Shown here: one piece after another, positions 9,052 to 16,198 of the stretch
Layout of the letters: each line of letters starts with the position of its first letter
How positions within the stretch are numbered: position 1 is the stretch's first letter
NCBI GenBank assembly: GCA_902780565.1
Contig: CACZGD010000021.1
Location: 1 to 37,795 of the forward strand
Source: Oscillospiraceae bacterium
Lineage (GTDB): Bacteria; Bacillota; Clostridia; Oscillospirales; Acutalibacteraceae
Direction: 5' to 3'
Length of the DNA stretch: 37,795 nt
Notes under the pieces: model-generated
The model's database searches: none
Told to the model about the DNA's origin: nothing
Seen by the model: the letters and a program-made list of their open reading frames with translations, nothing else
Translations under genes and position numbers: made by a program

Positions 9052-9178
9052 TCCCCCGGCCCCGCCGTGAAGAAAGGACTTTCACGGCAGAGCCGGATGG
9101 AAAATGATCATTCCTCCCCTGCCCCGGTTTATTGTGTTGAAAGCTACAAAGACCACACGGCAGGGAAGGAAAAATCAC
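9052..9178. repeat. structured tandem element, unit 2 (hairpins A2 and B2)
   Basis: Same order as unit 1. A2 has CCGGC/GCCGG outside and GCCGTGAA/TTCACGGC inside (9056-9096). B2 pairs CCCTGCC (9117-9123) with GGCAGGG (9159-9165), continuing through TTCC/GGAA outward. The loop copy TTGAAAGCTACAAAGACC (9137-9154) is identical to unit 1, offset 143 bases. Stem bases differ between units while pairing is kept, as expected of a selected structure. The shared 18 bases fall in different reading frames of the minus strand, so protein coding does not explain the match. The next gene on the plus strand is the sigma factor. Confidence 0.55.
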
Positions 9179-9385
9179 GCAACAAAACGCAGTGTGTCGG
9201 AACTGCGCATCTGCTCTATTAATATCGGAAAACGCAGTATTTGTGACATCAATTTTAAAAAAATGAAAAAGAAACCTTTATTTCCGGGTGCGGATATGAT
9301 ATATTGGAGTCCGGCAAGAATATTCTGATATTTCCGGTCACAAAACACGCAGAAAAACAGATTCATGTATTGAGAGGTCTCACTG

Positions 9386-9934
9386 ATGATATCTTTCTAT
9401 CTCTCCCTGATTGAAACCGAAGCGGATAAATCGCTGTTCGAGCGAGTCTATGAAGCGCATCGGCAGAATATGTTCAAATACGCAATGAAATTTCTGCATG
9501 ACGAAGGGAACGCCGAGGACGTTGTGCACGAGGTTTTTCTGGCGATCGTCAAATCCGGCGTCGGGAAGATCCGCGGCGTGGACGAGGAGGGAAATCTGTG
9601 GGTCTATCTGGCGACCGCCGTGCGCAATCAGTGCATCACCTTTATGAAAAAGCAGCGAAACGTGCAGCTCATTGAGCCGGGGGTGAACGAATTTTTCGGC
9701 AGTCTTCACACCGGGGACAGCACGGCGCAGGACGCGTCCTATGCCAGCCTGGTCCGAACGATCCGCGAGCTGGACCCGATCTATGCCGACGTTTTGTATT
9801 ACGATTTGGTGCAGGAGATGCCCTCCGACGCCATCGCCAACCTGCTGGGACTCAAGCCTGCGACCGTGCGCAAGCGGATCTCACGCGGGAAGGAATTGCT
9901 CCGCGAAAAACTGGGAAAGGATTACTTTGCTTGA
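9386..9934 (+). CDS. ECF-like RNA polymerase sigma factor
   Basis: 182 residues, usual length for an ECF sigma factor. Region 2 lies at about residues 18-90, with NAEDVVHEVFLAIV for core binding and LWVYLATAVRNQCITFMKKQ for -10 recognition. Region 4 at about 122-178 has the helix-turn-helix EMPSDAIANLLGLKPATVRK. The ATG at 9386 is preceded by GAGAGG at 8 bases. It directs RNA polymerase to a small set of promoters. The TTG start of the DUF4367 gene overlaps its stop, the usual place for a membrane regulator of the sigma factor. A possible promoter, GAAACC at 9271 and a TATGATATATT box at 9295, lies upstream, but I cannot tell whether it is sigma-A or self-recognised. Confidence 0.88.
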   Translation: MISFYLSLIETEADKSLFERVYEAHRQNMFKYAMKFLHDEGNAEDVVHEVFLAIVKSGVGKIRGVDEEGNLWVYLATAVRNQCITFMKKQRNVQLIEPGVNEFFGSLHTGDSTAQDASYASLVRTIRELDPIYADVLYYDLVQEMPSDAIANLLGLKPATVRKRISRGKELLREKLGKDYFA

Positions 9935-10608
9935 ATTACTCTAAAGAACAGCTTTCACGCGCATTGATTGAAGTACTGAGCGAACGGGTTCCGGCGCTTT
10001 CCGACGTGCCGGATCACGTCTTTTCGCCGCGCTTTGAACGGAAAATGGACAGGTTGATCGCCCGGGAAGCGGCGCATTTGAAGCCGGTGCGCCATACGCT
10101 GCGGAAGAGTCTGATCGCGGCGGTGATCGTGATCCTTCTGCTGTTTGCCCTGTGCATGAGCGTCAGCGCGGTACGGGAGGCGATCTTTGATTTCTTCCTG
10201 CGGCATTTTGACGATCACGACGACGTAGTGTTTGAGATCTCCGAAGAAAAGGATCATATCGAAACGGAATATGTGATCACAGACCTGCCGGAGGGATTCA
10301 CATTGGCTCAGAAAAATAGTTTGCCACATCTCATCATATGGGATTATAAAAACAAAAACGGTGATTGCATTTCTTTTTCGCAGTATACGGCAGATTCCAG
10401 CACTTTCAACGCTATCGACAATGAACGCGGACAAAGCCGCGAGATCGAGATCGACGGACAAAGCATGCTTTTATATGAGAGTCAGAAATATCTCCTCCTT
10501 TTCTGGGATTTTGAGGGATATCTCTTCAAGCTTGAAATATTCGGGAAAGCCGACTTCTCAAAGGATGGAATATGCAAAATAGTCAGATCCATTCAGCCAA
10601 TTACTTAA
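9931..10608 (+). CDS. DUF4367-type membrane protein, putative anti-sigma factor
   Basis: 225 residues from TTG at 9931, overlapping the sigma gene stop; AAAGGA lies at 10-15 bases. Residues 1-50 are a charged cytoplasmic part, one membrane helix spans about 55-75 (KSLIAAVIVILLLFALCM), and the extracellular part (VITDLPEGFTLAQ ... YLFKLEIFGKADFSKDGICK) follows the DUF4367 pattern. This family is commonly encoded next to ECF sigma genes, and the overlap supports an anti-sigma or signal-sensing role. No zinc anti-sigma motif is visible in the N-terminus. The 3' half is markedly AT-richer than the 5' half. Family call likely, role inferred. Confidence 0.75.
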   Translation: MNYSKEQLSRALIEVLSERVPALSDVPDHVFSPRFERKMDRLIAREAAHLKPVRHTLRKSLIAAVIVILLLFALCMSVSAVREAIFDFFLRHFDDHDDVVFEISEEKDHIETEYVITDLPEGFTLAQKNSLPHLIIWDYKNKNGDCISFSQYTADSSTFNAIDNERGQSREIEIDGQSMLLYESQKYLLLFWDFEGYLFKLEIFGKADFSKDGICKIVRSIQPIT

Positions 10609-10704
10609 AATTTCAGAAAAAAAATGTCACAAAAATCAATAAAAGCAAGATTATAAGATGAAAGGAGGATTTCTGTTCAAATCAAATTAAAAGGAGGATT
10701 ATTC

Positions 10705-11133
10705 ATGAAAAAACAGATGAAAAAGATTGTTGCGGTGCTTTTGATGCTGACGCTCAGTTTCTCCCTTTTTACAGTTCTTGTACATGCGGAGGGACCCGCC
10801 AAGTCAAAGTACTATGCGAACGTTCAAACAACTGCCGCAGTTTACTCCGGCGTTTTGGGAATCTCAAATCATTATATGGTCACAGGAGAAGGTTTTACAA
10901 GCGCGGAAATCCATACTTATGTGGAACGCCGCGTACTCGGAATTTTCTGGTTTAAGGTTGACAACGGACAATCGGATAACACCTGGATTGCCTTAACGAA
11001 CTTAAAGAACTACACGAAAACCTACTCCCTGACGCTTCCCCAGACCGGAACCTACCGCGTGACGGCGGAATACACGTTCTACGGCAGTAACGGAAGCGAA
11101 TCACTCACGAGACAACACACCGTAACCTATTGA
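10705..11133 (+). CDS. small secreted protein, unknown
   Basis: 142 residues with a clear signal peptide (MKKQMKKIVAVLLMLTLSFS, cleavage near VHA-EG at about residue 30). The mature part is about 110 residues, rich in Tyr/Thr, and reads as a single beta-sandwich ending TGTYRVTAEYTFYGSNGSES. No cysteine or wall-anchor is seen, so it is probably released. AAAGGAGGATT precedes the ATG; an identical AAAGGAGGATT occurs 29 bases further up (10661-10671), inside a possible 10-codon frame at 10658-10690. It lies 96 bases after the DUF4367 gene and may belong to the regulon of the sigma factor. Function unknown. Confidence 0.78.
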   Translation: MKKQMKKIVAVLLMLTLSFSLFTVLVHAEGPAKSKYYANVQTTAAVYSGVLGISNHYMVTGEGFTSAEIHTYVERRVLGIFWFKVDNGQSDNTWIALTNLKNYTKTYSLTLPQTGTYRVTAEYTFYGSNGSESLTRQHTVTY

Positions 11134-11141
11134 CCGCGCTT

Positions 11142-11184
11142 AAAAAACTGCATGCCCGCGCATCAAACGGGCATGCAGTTTTTT
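11142..11184. terminator. strong intrinsic terminator, A-tract and T-tract on both sides
   Basis: Perfect 12-base arms ACTGCATGCCCG and CGGGCATGCAGT around a 9-base loop, six A before and six T after. It ends the sigma/DUF4367/secreted-protein unit and could also work leftwards. Confidence 0.92.
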
Positions 11185-11471
11185 GTTATCCGGAGGCATA
11201 CGCCCCGTTGATCCATTCTTTTCCGAAGGGATTTACCGGACGGTTCATTTGTCCCTGTTCATTTTGCGCCGTGCCGCATTACAAAACAGACAGCGGCGCA
11301 ACGGAATCGCATGTTTTGTTTTATCCTGACCGACTGCCGAATGCACCCCCTGCCGCAATAATATCCCCGTTTTTCGCCGGGAAGCCGACCTGACGGTCAG
11401 GGCGGAAGCACGGTTTTTCTTCCGATTATTACAACAAAACAGCCAATCGTTACGACGCTACATCTTGTTGC
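11185..11471. other. intergenic region, nothing recognised
   Basis: About 290 bases between a terminator and the next promoter. An 87-codon plus frame that crosses the terminator has no start context and an unlikely composition. I see no RNA gene or repeat. Confidence 0.5.
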
Positions 11472-11500
11472 GTGACTTTTCGGGCGGGATATGCTATCAT
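11472..11500 (+). promoter_or_regulatory. extended -10 promoter of the XRE-membrane regulator
   Basis: GTGACT at 11472-11477, a 17-base spacer ending in TGC, and TATCAT at 11495-11500. The ribosome site AAGGAGG follows at 11519-11525. Confidence 0.6.
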
Positions 11501-11533
11501 AATGGCAGATCCGAACGAAAGGAGGAACCTCGT

Positions 11534-12997
11534 TTGATCAACATTTCCAAAAACATCAAAACCCTCCGGACGGGGCGTGGACTCACACAGGAGGCGCTTG
11601 CCGAGCGGGTCCACGTCACGCGGCAGGCGATCTCATCCTGGGAGACCGGAAGGACGCAGCCGGACGTCAACATGCTCGCGCTGCTGTCCGAGGCGCTGGG
11701 CGTCGACGTTGAAACGCTCATCTACGGCAAAAAGAACAAGGTCGGCCTGGAGGCCGATCCCGCGCAGCGCCGCCGCACGCTGACGCTGACACTGACCGTC
11801 ATGGGGTCGCTGTTTACCGCCGTTGGGGTGATCCTGATCTTCGTTTTCTTCTGGCGGGAGATCCCGGATTTCTTCAAGCTGGCGCTCGCCTTCCTGCCGT
11901 TTCTCGCGGGTGCCGCCGCAGGGCTGACGGTTCTGTTCAAAAAAGACGGGAATCAGATCCTCCGGGAGAGCGCCGCGGTGCTGTGGACGGCAGGGCTCGT
12001 TGCCTCCGGCGCGCTGGTAAACGCCGTGTTCCACGCGCGGTTCGGCTTCGGCAATCTGCTGATGGCGGAGATCCTGCTCACGCTGCCGCTGGTCTTTCTG
12101 CTGCGGTCCGTGTTCTCATTCTCGTTTACGCTGATTGCCGCCTCGGTCGAAACGGGCTGGCTCCTCTCGCACGCGCCCTATGACGCGCCAGCCTACCGGC
12201 TTTGGGTTTGGACCGTGATCGCGGTCTGCGCGGCGGTCCTGTGCCTCCTCTATCGGCAAAAGCGCGAAGCAAACGCCGTTGCGGCCCGGCTTGAGGCATG
12301 GCTTCTGATGCTGTTTGCGCTTATACAGCCGATCATGTTCTGGATCCGGTTTGAGCGCGGGGGCTACCGGGTGATCATGATCCTGATCCTGCTGCTCGGG
12401 CTCTGCCAGTTTCTGGCAGGCGGCGAGGAGAAGACCTCCCTGCCCCTGCGCACGCCGGGCGCGGTGATCTGCGGGATCGCGCTGTTCGTAAACGCGGTCG
12501 TATTCATTTTTATGGATCCGTACGGGTCGCTCGACTATCCGGATTTCGGGCTGCCGCTGCTCCTCGTGATGATCCTCTGCGTCGGGCTGCCGCTTTTGTT
12601 CGGTCTGCGCGGACGGAAGAAATACCGCCTCGGCAAGATCGGCGTCTGTTACGCCGTATGCATCGCCCTCTCCCTGCCGATTGTGCTCTTCGCATTCCGG
12701 AGCCTGCAGCTCCTTACGGTCCTGCCGAGTCTCGTGTTTGGCATTCTGACCGTGACTTCGGGGGTCAAAAACGTGAAGCTCGCCCGTGTGAACGCCGGGA
12801 TCATCAATATTTCGGCGCTGTTCATCCTTGTGACGGGGGCGTTCTCAGAAAACGTGCTGCTGCTCGGCGTGACCGCCCTGCTGACCGGCGCGGCGCTGCT
12901 GGCATCAAACAGATATATGCTGAAAAAGCTCGCGAAGGAGCGGGAGAAAACGACCGACGCGGCGACGACCGGAAAGGAGAAAGAGAATCATGCGTAA
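11534..12997 (+). CDS. XRE-type regulator fused to a DUF2157-like multi-pass membrane domain
   Basis: 487 residues. TTG at 11534 is chosen because AAGGAGG lies 8 bases upstream; earlier codons of the frame overlap the promoter. Residues 1-68 are a Cro/C1 helix-turn-helix (LTQEALAERVHVTRQAISSW). From about residue 85 to 470 there are roughly 12 hydrophobic segments; GLVASGALVNAVFH followed by LTLPLVFLLRS resembles the DUF2157 pattern. It would be a membrane-tethered DNA-binding protein that may sense an envelope state. It ends in a charged tail and overlaps the next gene by 8 bases. The HTH is certain, the DUF2157 match is by memory, the signal is unknown. Confidence 0.8.
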   Translation: MINISKNIKTLRTGRGLTQEALAERVHVTRQAISSWETGRTQPDVNMLALLSEALGVDVETLIYGKKNKVGLEADPAQRRRTLTLTLTVMGSLFTAVGVILIFVFFWREIPDFFKLALAFLPFLAGAAAGLTVLFKKDGNQILRESAAVLWTAGLVASGALVNAVFHARFGFGNLLMAEILLTLPLVFLLRSVFSFSFTLIAASVETGWLLSHAPYDAPAYRLWVWTVIAVCAAVLCLLYRQKREANAVAARLEAWLLMLFALIQPIMFWIRFERGGYRVIMILILLLGLCQFLAGGEEKTSLPLRTPGAVICGIALFVNAVVFIFMDPYGSLDYPDFGLPLLLVMILCVGLPLLFGLRGRKKYRLGKIGVCYAVCIALSLPIVLFAFRSLQLLTVLPSLVFGILTVTSGVKNVKLARVNAGIINISALFILVTGAFSENVLLLGVTALLTGAALLASNRYMLKKLAKEREKTTDAATTGKEKENHA

Positions 12998-13622
12998 GGT
13001 ATTTGCGATCGCTCTTGCAGGATTACAGCTCCTGCTGCTCTGTCTGCTTGCGGGGAAAGGAAATTTTGACAAAGCAAAAGCGGAAAAAAACGTGAAAAAC
13101 GCGATTACGTACGGTACGGTCGTATCCCTGAAGCCGGAGGGCGCGCTGATCGGCTTTTCCGAAGACGGGCAGTGGTTCATGTTCGACGTTGCCGTCTACG
13201 GCGACGACAGCTTTACCATTGAGGGACTGCGGGATCCTGCTCATTTCGAGACAGATGCGGAAACCGGAAAATATGTGGTACGCCCGGGGGAAGGGCACCA
13301 ACCGGAGCTATCCTTTACAAGGGGCGCGTACAAGGATATGTCCGCAGGGGCGTATACGCTTGATCCGGATGAAGCCGCGTCCCTGTTCGGACCGGACGTT
13401 GAGAAGCGCAGACAGGACGGAACCGCCTATTTTCAATGGCGCGAAGACGTCAGATTGCACTGGTACGCCTGCGACTGGGCGAATGAGATCGAGATCGGCG
13501 GCATCAGCTATCCCGTTTCCATTCAGGCGGCAGTCTATCAACAGGAGGTCTATCCGGTGTCGCTGACGGTCGGCAGCCGCGTTTTGACGCTCACACGGGT
13601 CCATCTTGAGGAAGACGACTGA
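12990..13622 (+). CDS. membrane-anchored or secreted partner protein, unknown
   Basis: 210 residues. The N-terminal helix (KVFAIALAGLQLLLLCLLAG) is a signal or anchor, and the rest is hydrophilic and beta-rich with many aromatic residues. GGAGAAAG lies upstream and the ATG overlaps the XRE-membrane gene, so the two are co-translated. DUF2157 proteins are often followed by GDYXXLXY-family proteins of similar size. The position fits, but I do not find that motif here, so I leave it unassigned. Confidence 0.7.
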   Translation: MRKVFAIALAGLQLLLLCLLAGKGNFDKAKAEKNVKNAITYGTVVSLKPEGALIGFSEDGQWFMFDVAVYGDDSFTIEGLRDPAHFETDAETGKYVVRPGEGHQPELSFTRGAYKDMSAGAYTLDPDEAASLFGPDVEKRRQDGTAYFQWREDVRLHWYACDWANEIEIGGISYPVSIQAAVYQQEVYPVSLTVGSRVLTLTRVHLEEDD

Positions 13623-13661
13623 GATTTCCGAAAGGATCCGCCGTCAGATCCCGATTCCCGC

Positions 13662-13691
13662 TTTACAAGCGGCAGGTGTTTGTGATAGAAT
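13662..13691 (+). promoter_or_regulatory. sigma-A promoter of the zinc-ribbon membrane protein
   Basis: TTTACA at 13662-13667, an 18-base spacer and TAGAAT at 13686-13691. The gene starts 63 bases further on. Confidence 0.6.
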
Positions 13692-13754
13692 AAAAGCGGA
13701 CGCAAGCAAATACAACGGAGCGGCTGCTGACACGGCCGGGGAACGGGTGGTCTT

Positions 13755-14267
13755 ATGAAGCTTTATACCTGCCCGCAATGCGGGAAGAATCTGAAAATCG
13801 ACCTTGACGAGGGCGTCGGGGTCTGCAAGGACTGCGGCGAAAGGACGCAGGCGGACGAAAAGGAGCTGCGCCGCCTGCGGGAGATCCGGGACAGCGCGGA
13901 CCGGATGATCCGCCACCACACCGCAGCGACGTATCGGGAGGCGATTCGGCAGTTGGAGTCGATCGCCGACGCTGCCGAGGTGGAGGACAGTATTCTATAC
14001 TGCAAGGCGGAGCTGAAGAAGCTGCAGGACGGCGGCTGGCGGGAGCAGATGAACAAAAAGGGCGCGGAGGAACGCCAATCCAAGCTCGGCCTCGTTCTGT
14101 TCGTGCTGGCTGTGCTGTTCGTGCTTGCCGCGATCGTCGGGTTCGTGGTGCTGCTCGTGTTCTGGAACAAGGGCAAGCTGTCGCAAACCGCCGTGACGGT
14201 CCTGCTGTGCGTGATCGCGGCGCTTGCCGTGCTGACGATCTTCGGCAAAATGAAGAGCCGCCGCTGA
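13755..14267 (+). CDS. zinc-ribbon membrane protein, unknown
   Basis: 170 residues. C6, C9, C24 and C27 (TCPQCGKNLKIDL ... GVCKDCGE) form a short zinc ribbon. Residues about 35-105 are helical and charged, probably a coiled coil. Two membrane helices follow (LGLVLFVLAVLFVLAAIVGF and LSQTAVTVLLCVIAALAVL), then a basic tail. It has its own promoter and is followed by terminators, so it is monocistronic. The layout is common among uncharacterised Clostridia proteins; no function can be given. Confidence 0.75.
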   Translation: MKLYTCPQCGKNLKIDLDEGVGVCKDCGERTQADEKELRRLREIRDSADRMIRHHTAATYREAIRQLESIADAAEVEDSILYCKAELKKLQDGGWREQMNKKGAEERQSKLGLVLFVLAVLFVLAAIVGFVVLLVFWNKGKLSQTAVTVLLCVIAALAVLTIFGKMKSRR

Positions 14268-14286
14268 AGCAAAAAAAATACGGAAT

Positions 14287-14318
14287 AGCCCCGGAATCGC
14301 TGGATTCCGGGGCTTTCG
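14287..14318 (+). terminator. intrinsic terminator after the zinc-ribbon gene
   Basis: Perfect 12-base arms AGCCCCGGAATC and GATTCCGGGGCT with loop GCTG. The T-tract is short (TTTC). Eight A residues before it make weak leftward action possible. Confidence 0.72.
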
Positions 14319-14331
14319 GTTCTGCGTTATG

Positions 14332-14352
14332 AGGGCGGGAGCCCGCCCTTTT
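14332..14352 (+). terminator. second GC-rich terminator hairpin
   Basis: AGGGCGGG and CCCGCCCT face each other across a minimal loop (effectively GGGCGG-GAGC-CCGCCC), followed by TTTT. It backs up the terminator 15 bases upstream in the gap between convergent genes. Confidence 0.55.
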
Positions 14353-14453
14353 GCCGGGGGCAGGGGCTTGGTATTCATGCCGTTATCCTGACGTTGATCA
14401 CATAGAAAGCGCGCGTTTTATCGCAAGCCTTCTGCTGCCGCCAACGGACGGAC

Positions 14454-15911
14454 TCAGGCGTTCCACCAGAAGAAAACCTGATTCAGGACGTAAAGAATGT
14501 GATGGATCAGCTCCGTCCACCAGCCGGAAATCGTTTTGCGGTCGTGCTTTTCGCCGCAATAGGGGCAGGTGCTGCCGGAGGCAGGCGTATCGGGCTCATC
14601 GGGCGTACCGGTCGCGGGGATGATCTTATCGTAAGTATCGGTATAGGTCTTGCCCTCGAACTCCACGGTCGCGGTGTAACGGATGAGGCCGTCCTCGGCG
14701 GCGGTGGCTTCTTTGATCACTTCGGCGGTGATCTCGTCGCCCGTCGCGGTCACGCTGATCTTCCGGTCGCCGTCCTTGCACACGAAGATGGCTCTGGCCT
14801 GCGTCTCGCTCTCCCATTGCCAGGTGGGCTCGTTGTTGACGTGAACGAATTGAACGTTCTCGGCAAAGAACGCGGCGGTAAAGGGGGTGGATGCCCAAGT
14901 GTGATCGGCAAGCGGATAGACGATGCTGAGGGTGCTCGTCGGACCGCCGGGATACAGACTCTGCTCGGTATTGACTTTATAGCGGAACAGATTGTCTTCC
15001 GCAGCGGTCGTATTGATTTCAATGTCTGTGTACAGTTCGACCTGCTGCGCAATATATTCGGCGATCGGAATCTCCTTCATCTCGCCCGTTTCATAATCGA
15101 CCGTCCCGATCACTTCCGCGTCGCCGACGATGCGGAGGATCATCTCTTTGACAACGGCTTCCAAAACGGCTTTGTCGAGGACATAGCCGCAGGTTGTCAG
15201 TTCGTCCGCGGAATCAACAACGGCGACCTTTTCCCAGTTTGCGCCATAGACCGTGAAGCATTCGCTGATGATTTCCTGTCCAACGTGGCCTTCATAGGGC
15301 GCGCCGTTTTGTTCGGCCTTGATCCAGTCGAAACCGCTGAAATTGAAGTCGACAAACCAGTCGAGGCTCCTGAGCTCGTCGATATACGCCTGCGCTTCGG
15401 CGTTCGCCGCGGCGACTTCATCGGGATACTTTTCGCCGAGGTACGCTTTGCCAAGCTTTTCGATCGCGGAGTAAGAGACGTCGACGCCCTTGGCGCTCAG
15501 CGCCTCGAAGAAGATATCTTCGGTGTCATACATCGGCCAGCCGCCGTTTTCCGCGTTGAAGTCATAATCGTCAAAGCCGGGATTCCGGCTCTTGAATTCC
15601 TCGATCGCCGAAGCCCAATCCTCGGGATAGGTATCCTTGAGATAGGTGACGCCGACTCTGTATTCGTTGTTCTCCGGAATGAGGTCATAGACGCTCTCAT
15701 TGGCGAAGATCTCCTTGTAGGCGTCCAGCCCGCTCAGATCGAACCAGTAGTCGCCTTCTGAAAGTTCCTCGGAAGAGGTGGGGACCTGTACCCAGTTTGC
15801 TTCGGGGTCATCCCCCTCGGCAAAAACCGGAAGCATTGCGCCGACTGCGAGCGAGAACACAAGCAGAACGCTCAGCAGAATGCTGATGGGTTTTCGGATC
15901 GTTTTTTGCAT
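14454..15911 (-). CDS. large secreted protein with CPYCG-type C-terminal tail
   Basis: 485 residues from the ATG at 15911, where GGAGG lies 8 bases upstream; an ATG 18 bases earlier has no such site. A signal peptide (KPISILLSVLLVFSLAVGAM, cleavage near VFA-EG) is followed by an acidic part of about 415 residues, then a Pro/Thr linker (ATGTPDEPDTPASGS) and a tail with CPYCGEKHD and a short amphipathic, aromatic end (ILYVLNQVFFWWNA). I recall similar CPxCG-x-H tails at the ends of exported Clostridia proteins and suspect a retention or sorting signal. The central part matches no domain I know. It is a single gene on its strand. Confidence 0.78.
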   Translation of the reverse strand: MQKTIRKPISILLSVLLVFSLAVGAMLPVFAEGDDPEANWVQVPTSSEELSEGDYWFDLSGLDAYKEIFANESVYDLIPENNEYRVGVTYLKDTYPEDWASAIEEFKSRNPGFDDYDFNAENGGWPMYDTEDIFFEALSAKGVDVSYSAIEKLGKAYLGEKYPDEVAAANAEAQAYIDELRSLDWFVDFNFSGFDWIKAEQNGAPYEGHVGQEIISECFTVYGANWEKVAVVDSADELTTCGYVLDKAVLEAVVKEMILRIVGDAEVIGTVDYETGEMKEIPIAEYIAQQVELYTDIEINTTAAEDNLFRYKVNTEQSLYPGGPTSTLSIVYPLADHTWASTPFTAAFFAENVQFVHVNNEPTWQWESETQARAIFVCKDGDRKISVTATGDEITAEVIKEATAAEDGLIRYTATVEFEGKTYTDTYDKIIPATGTPDEPDTPASGSTCPYCGEKHDRKTISGWWTELIHHILYVLNQVFFWWNA

Positions 15912-15943
15912 GAGATTACCTCCATTCATTCTTTGGTTTTGTT

Positions 15944-15973
15944 ATTTTACCATATCAATTGTGAATAAATAAA
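15944..15973 (-). promoter_or_regulatory. possible extended -10 promoter of the secreted protein gene
   Basis: On the minus strand TGG-TAAAAT (TAAAAT at 15949-15944) with a poor -35, TTTATT, 18 bases upstream. It sits 32 bases before the start codon. Confidence 0.4.
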
Positions 15974-16111
15974 GCATATGAAATAAAAAGTTCATAAAAA
16001 TATACAATACCTGATATAAAAATGCAAAATACGCAATCCCCGGCGGGAAGGTCCGCCGTATCGGGAAGGCGCGCTTTCGTTCCCTTTTCCTGCGATTTCG
16101 TTTCTCTGGTA

Positions 16112-16140
16112 TTGATTCCGCGTTGTGAATTTGATATAAT
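16112..16140 (+). promoter_or_regulatory. sigma-A promoter of sbcDC
   Basis: TTGATT at 16112-16117, a 17-base spacer and a perfect TATAAT at 16135-16140, followed by CGGAGG before the sbcD start. Confidence 0.85.
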
Positions 16141-16198
16141 AAAACGCAAAGAGCGACGCCTGCGACAGGCGCGCCCAAAACAAACGGAGGAATCCAGG

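Noticed and set aside
8897-9178. 93-codon minus frame running through both structured units, suggesting a repeated peptide
   Set aside because: The identical 18 bases are read in different frames in the two units, so the repeat is conserved as nucleic acid and not as protein.
8911-9178. CRISPR array
   Set aside because: Only two units, 143 bases apart, imperfect and containing internal hairpins; no cas gene nearby.
11130-11393. 87-codon frame after the secreted-protein gene
   Set aside because: It runs through a perfect terminator and lacks a ribosome site.
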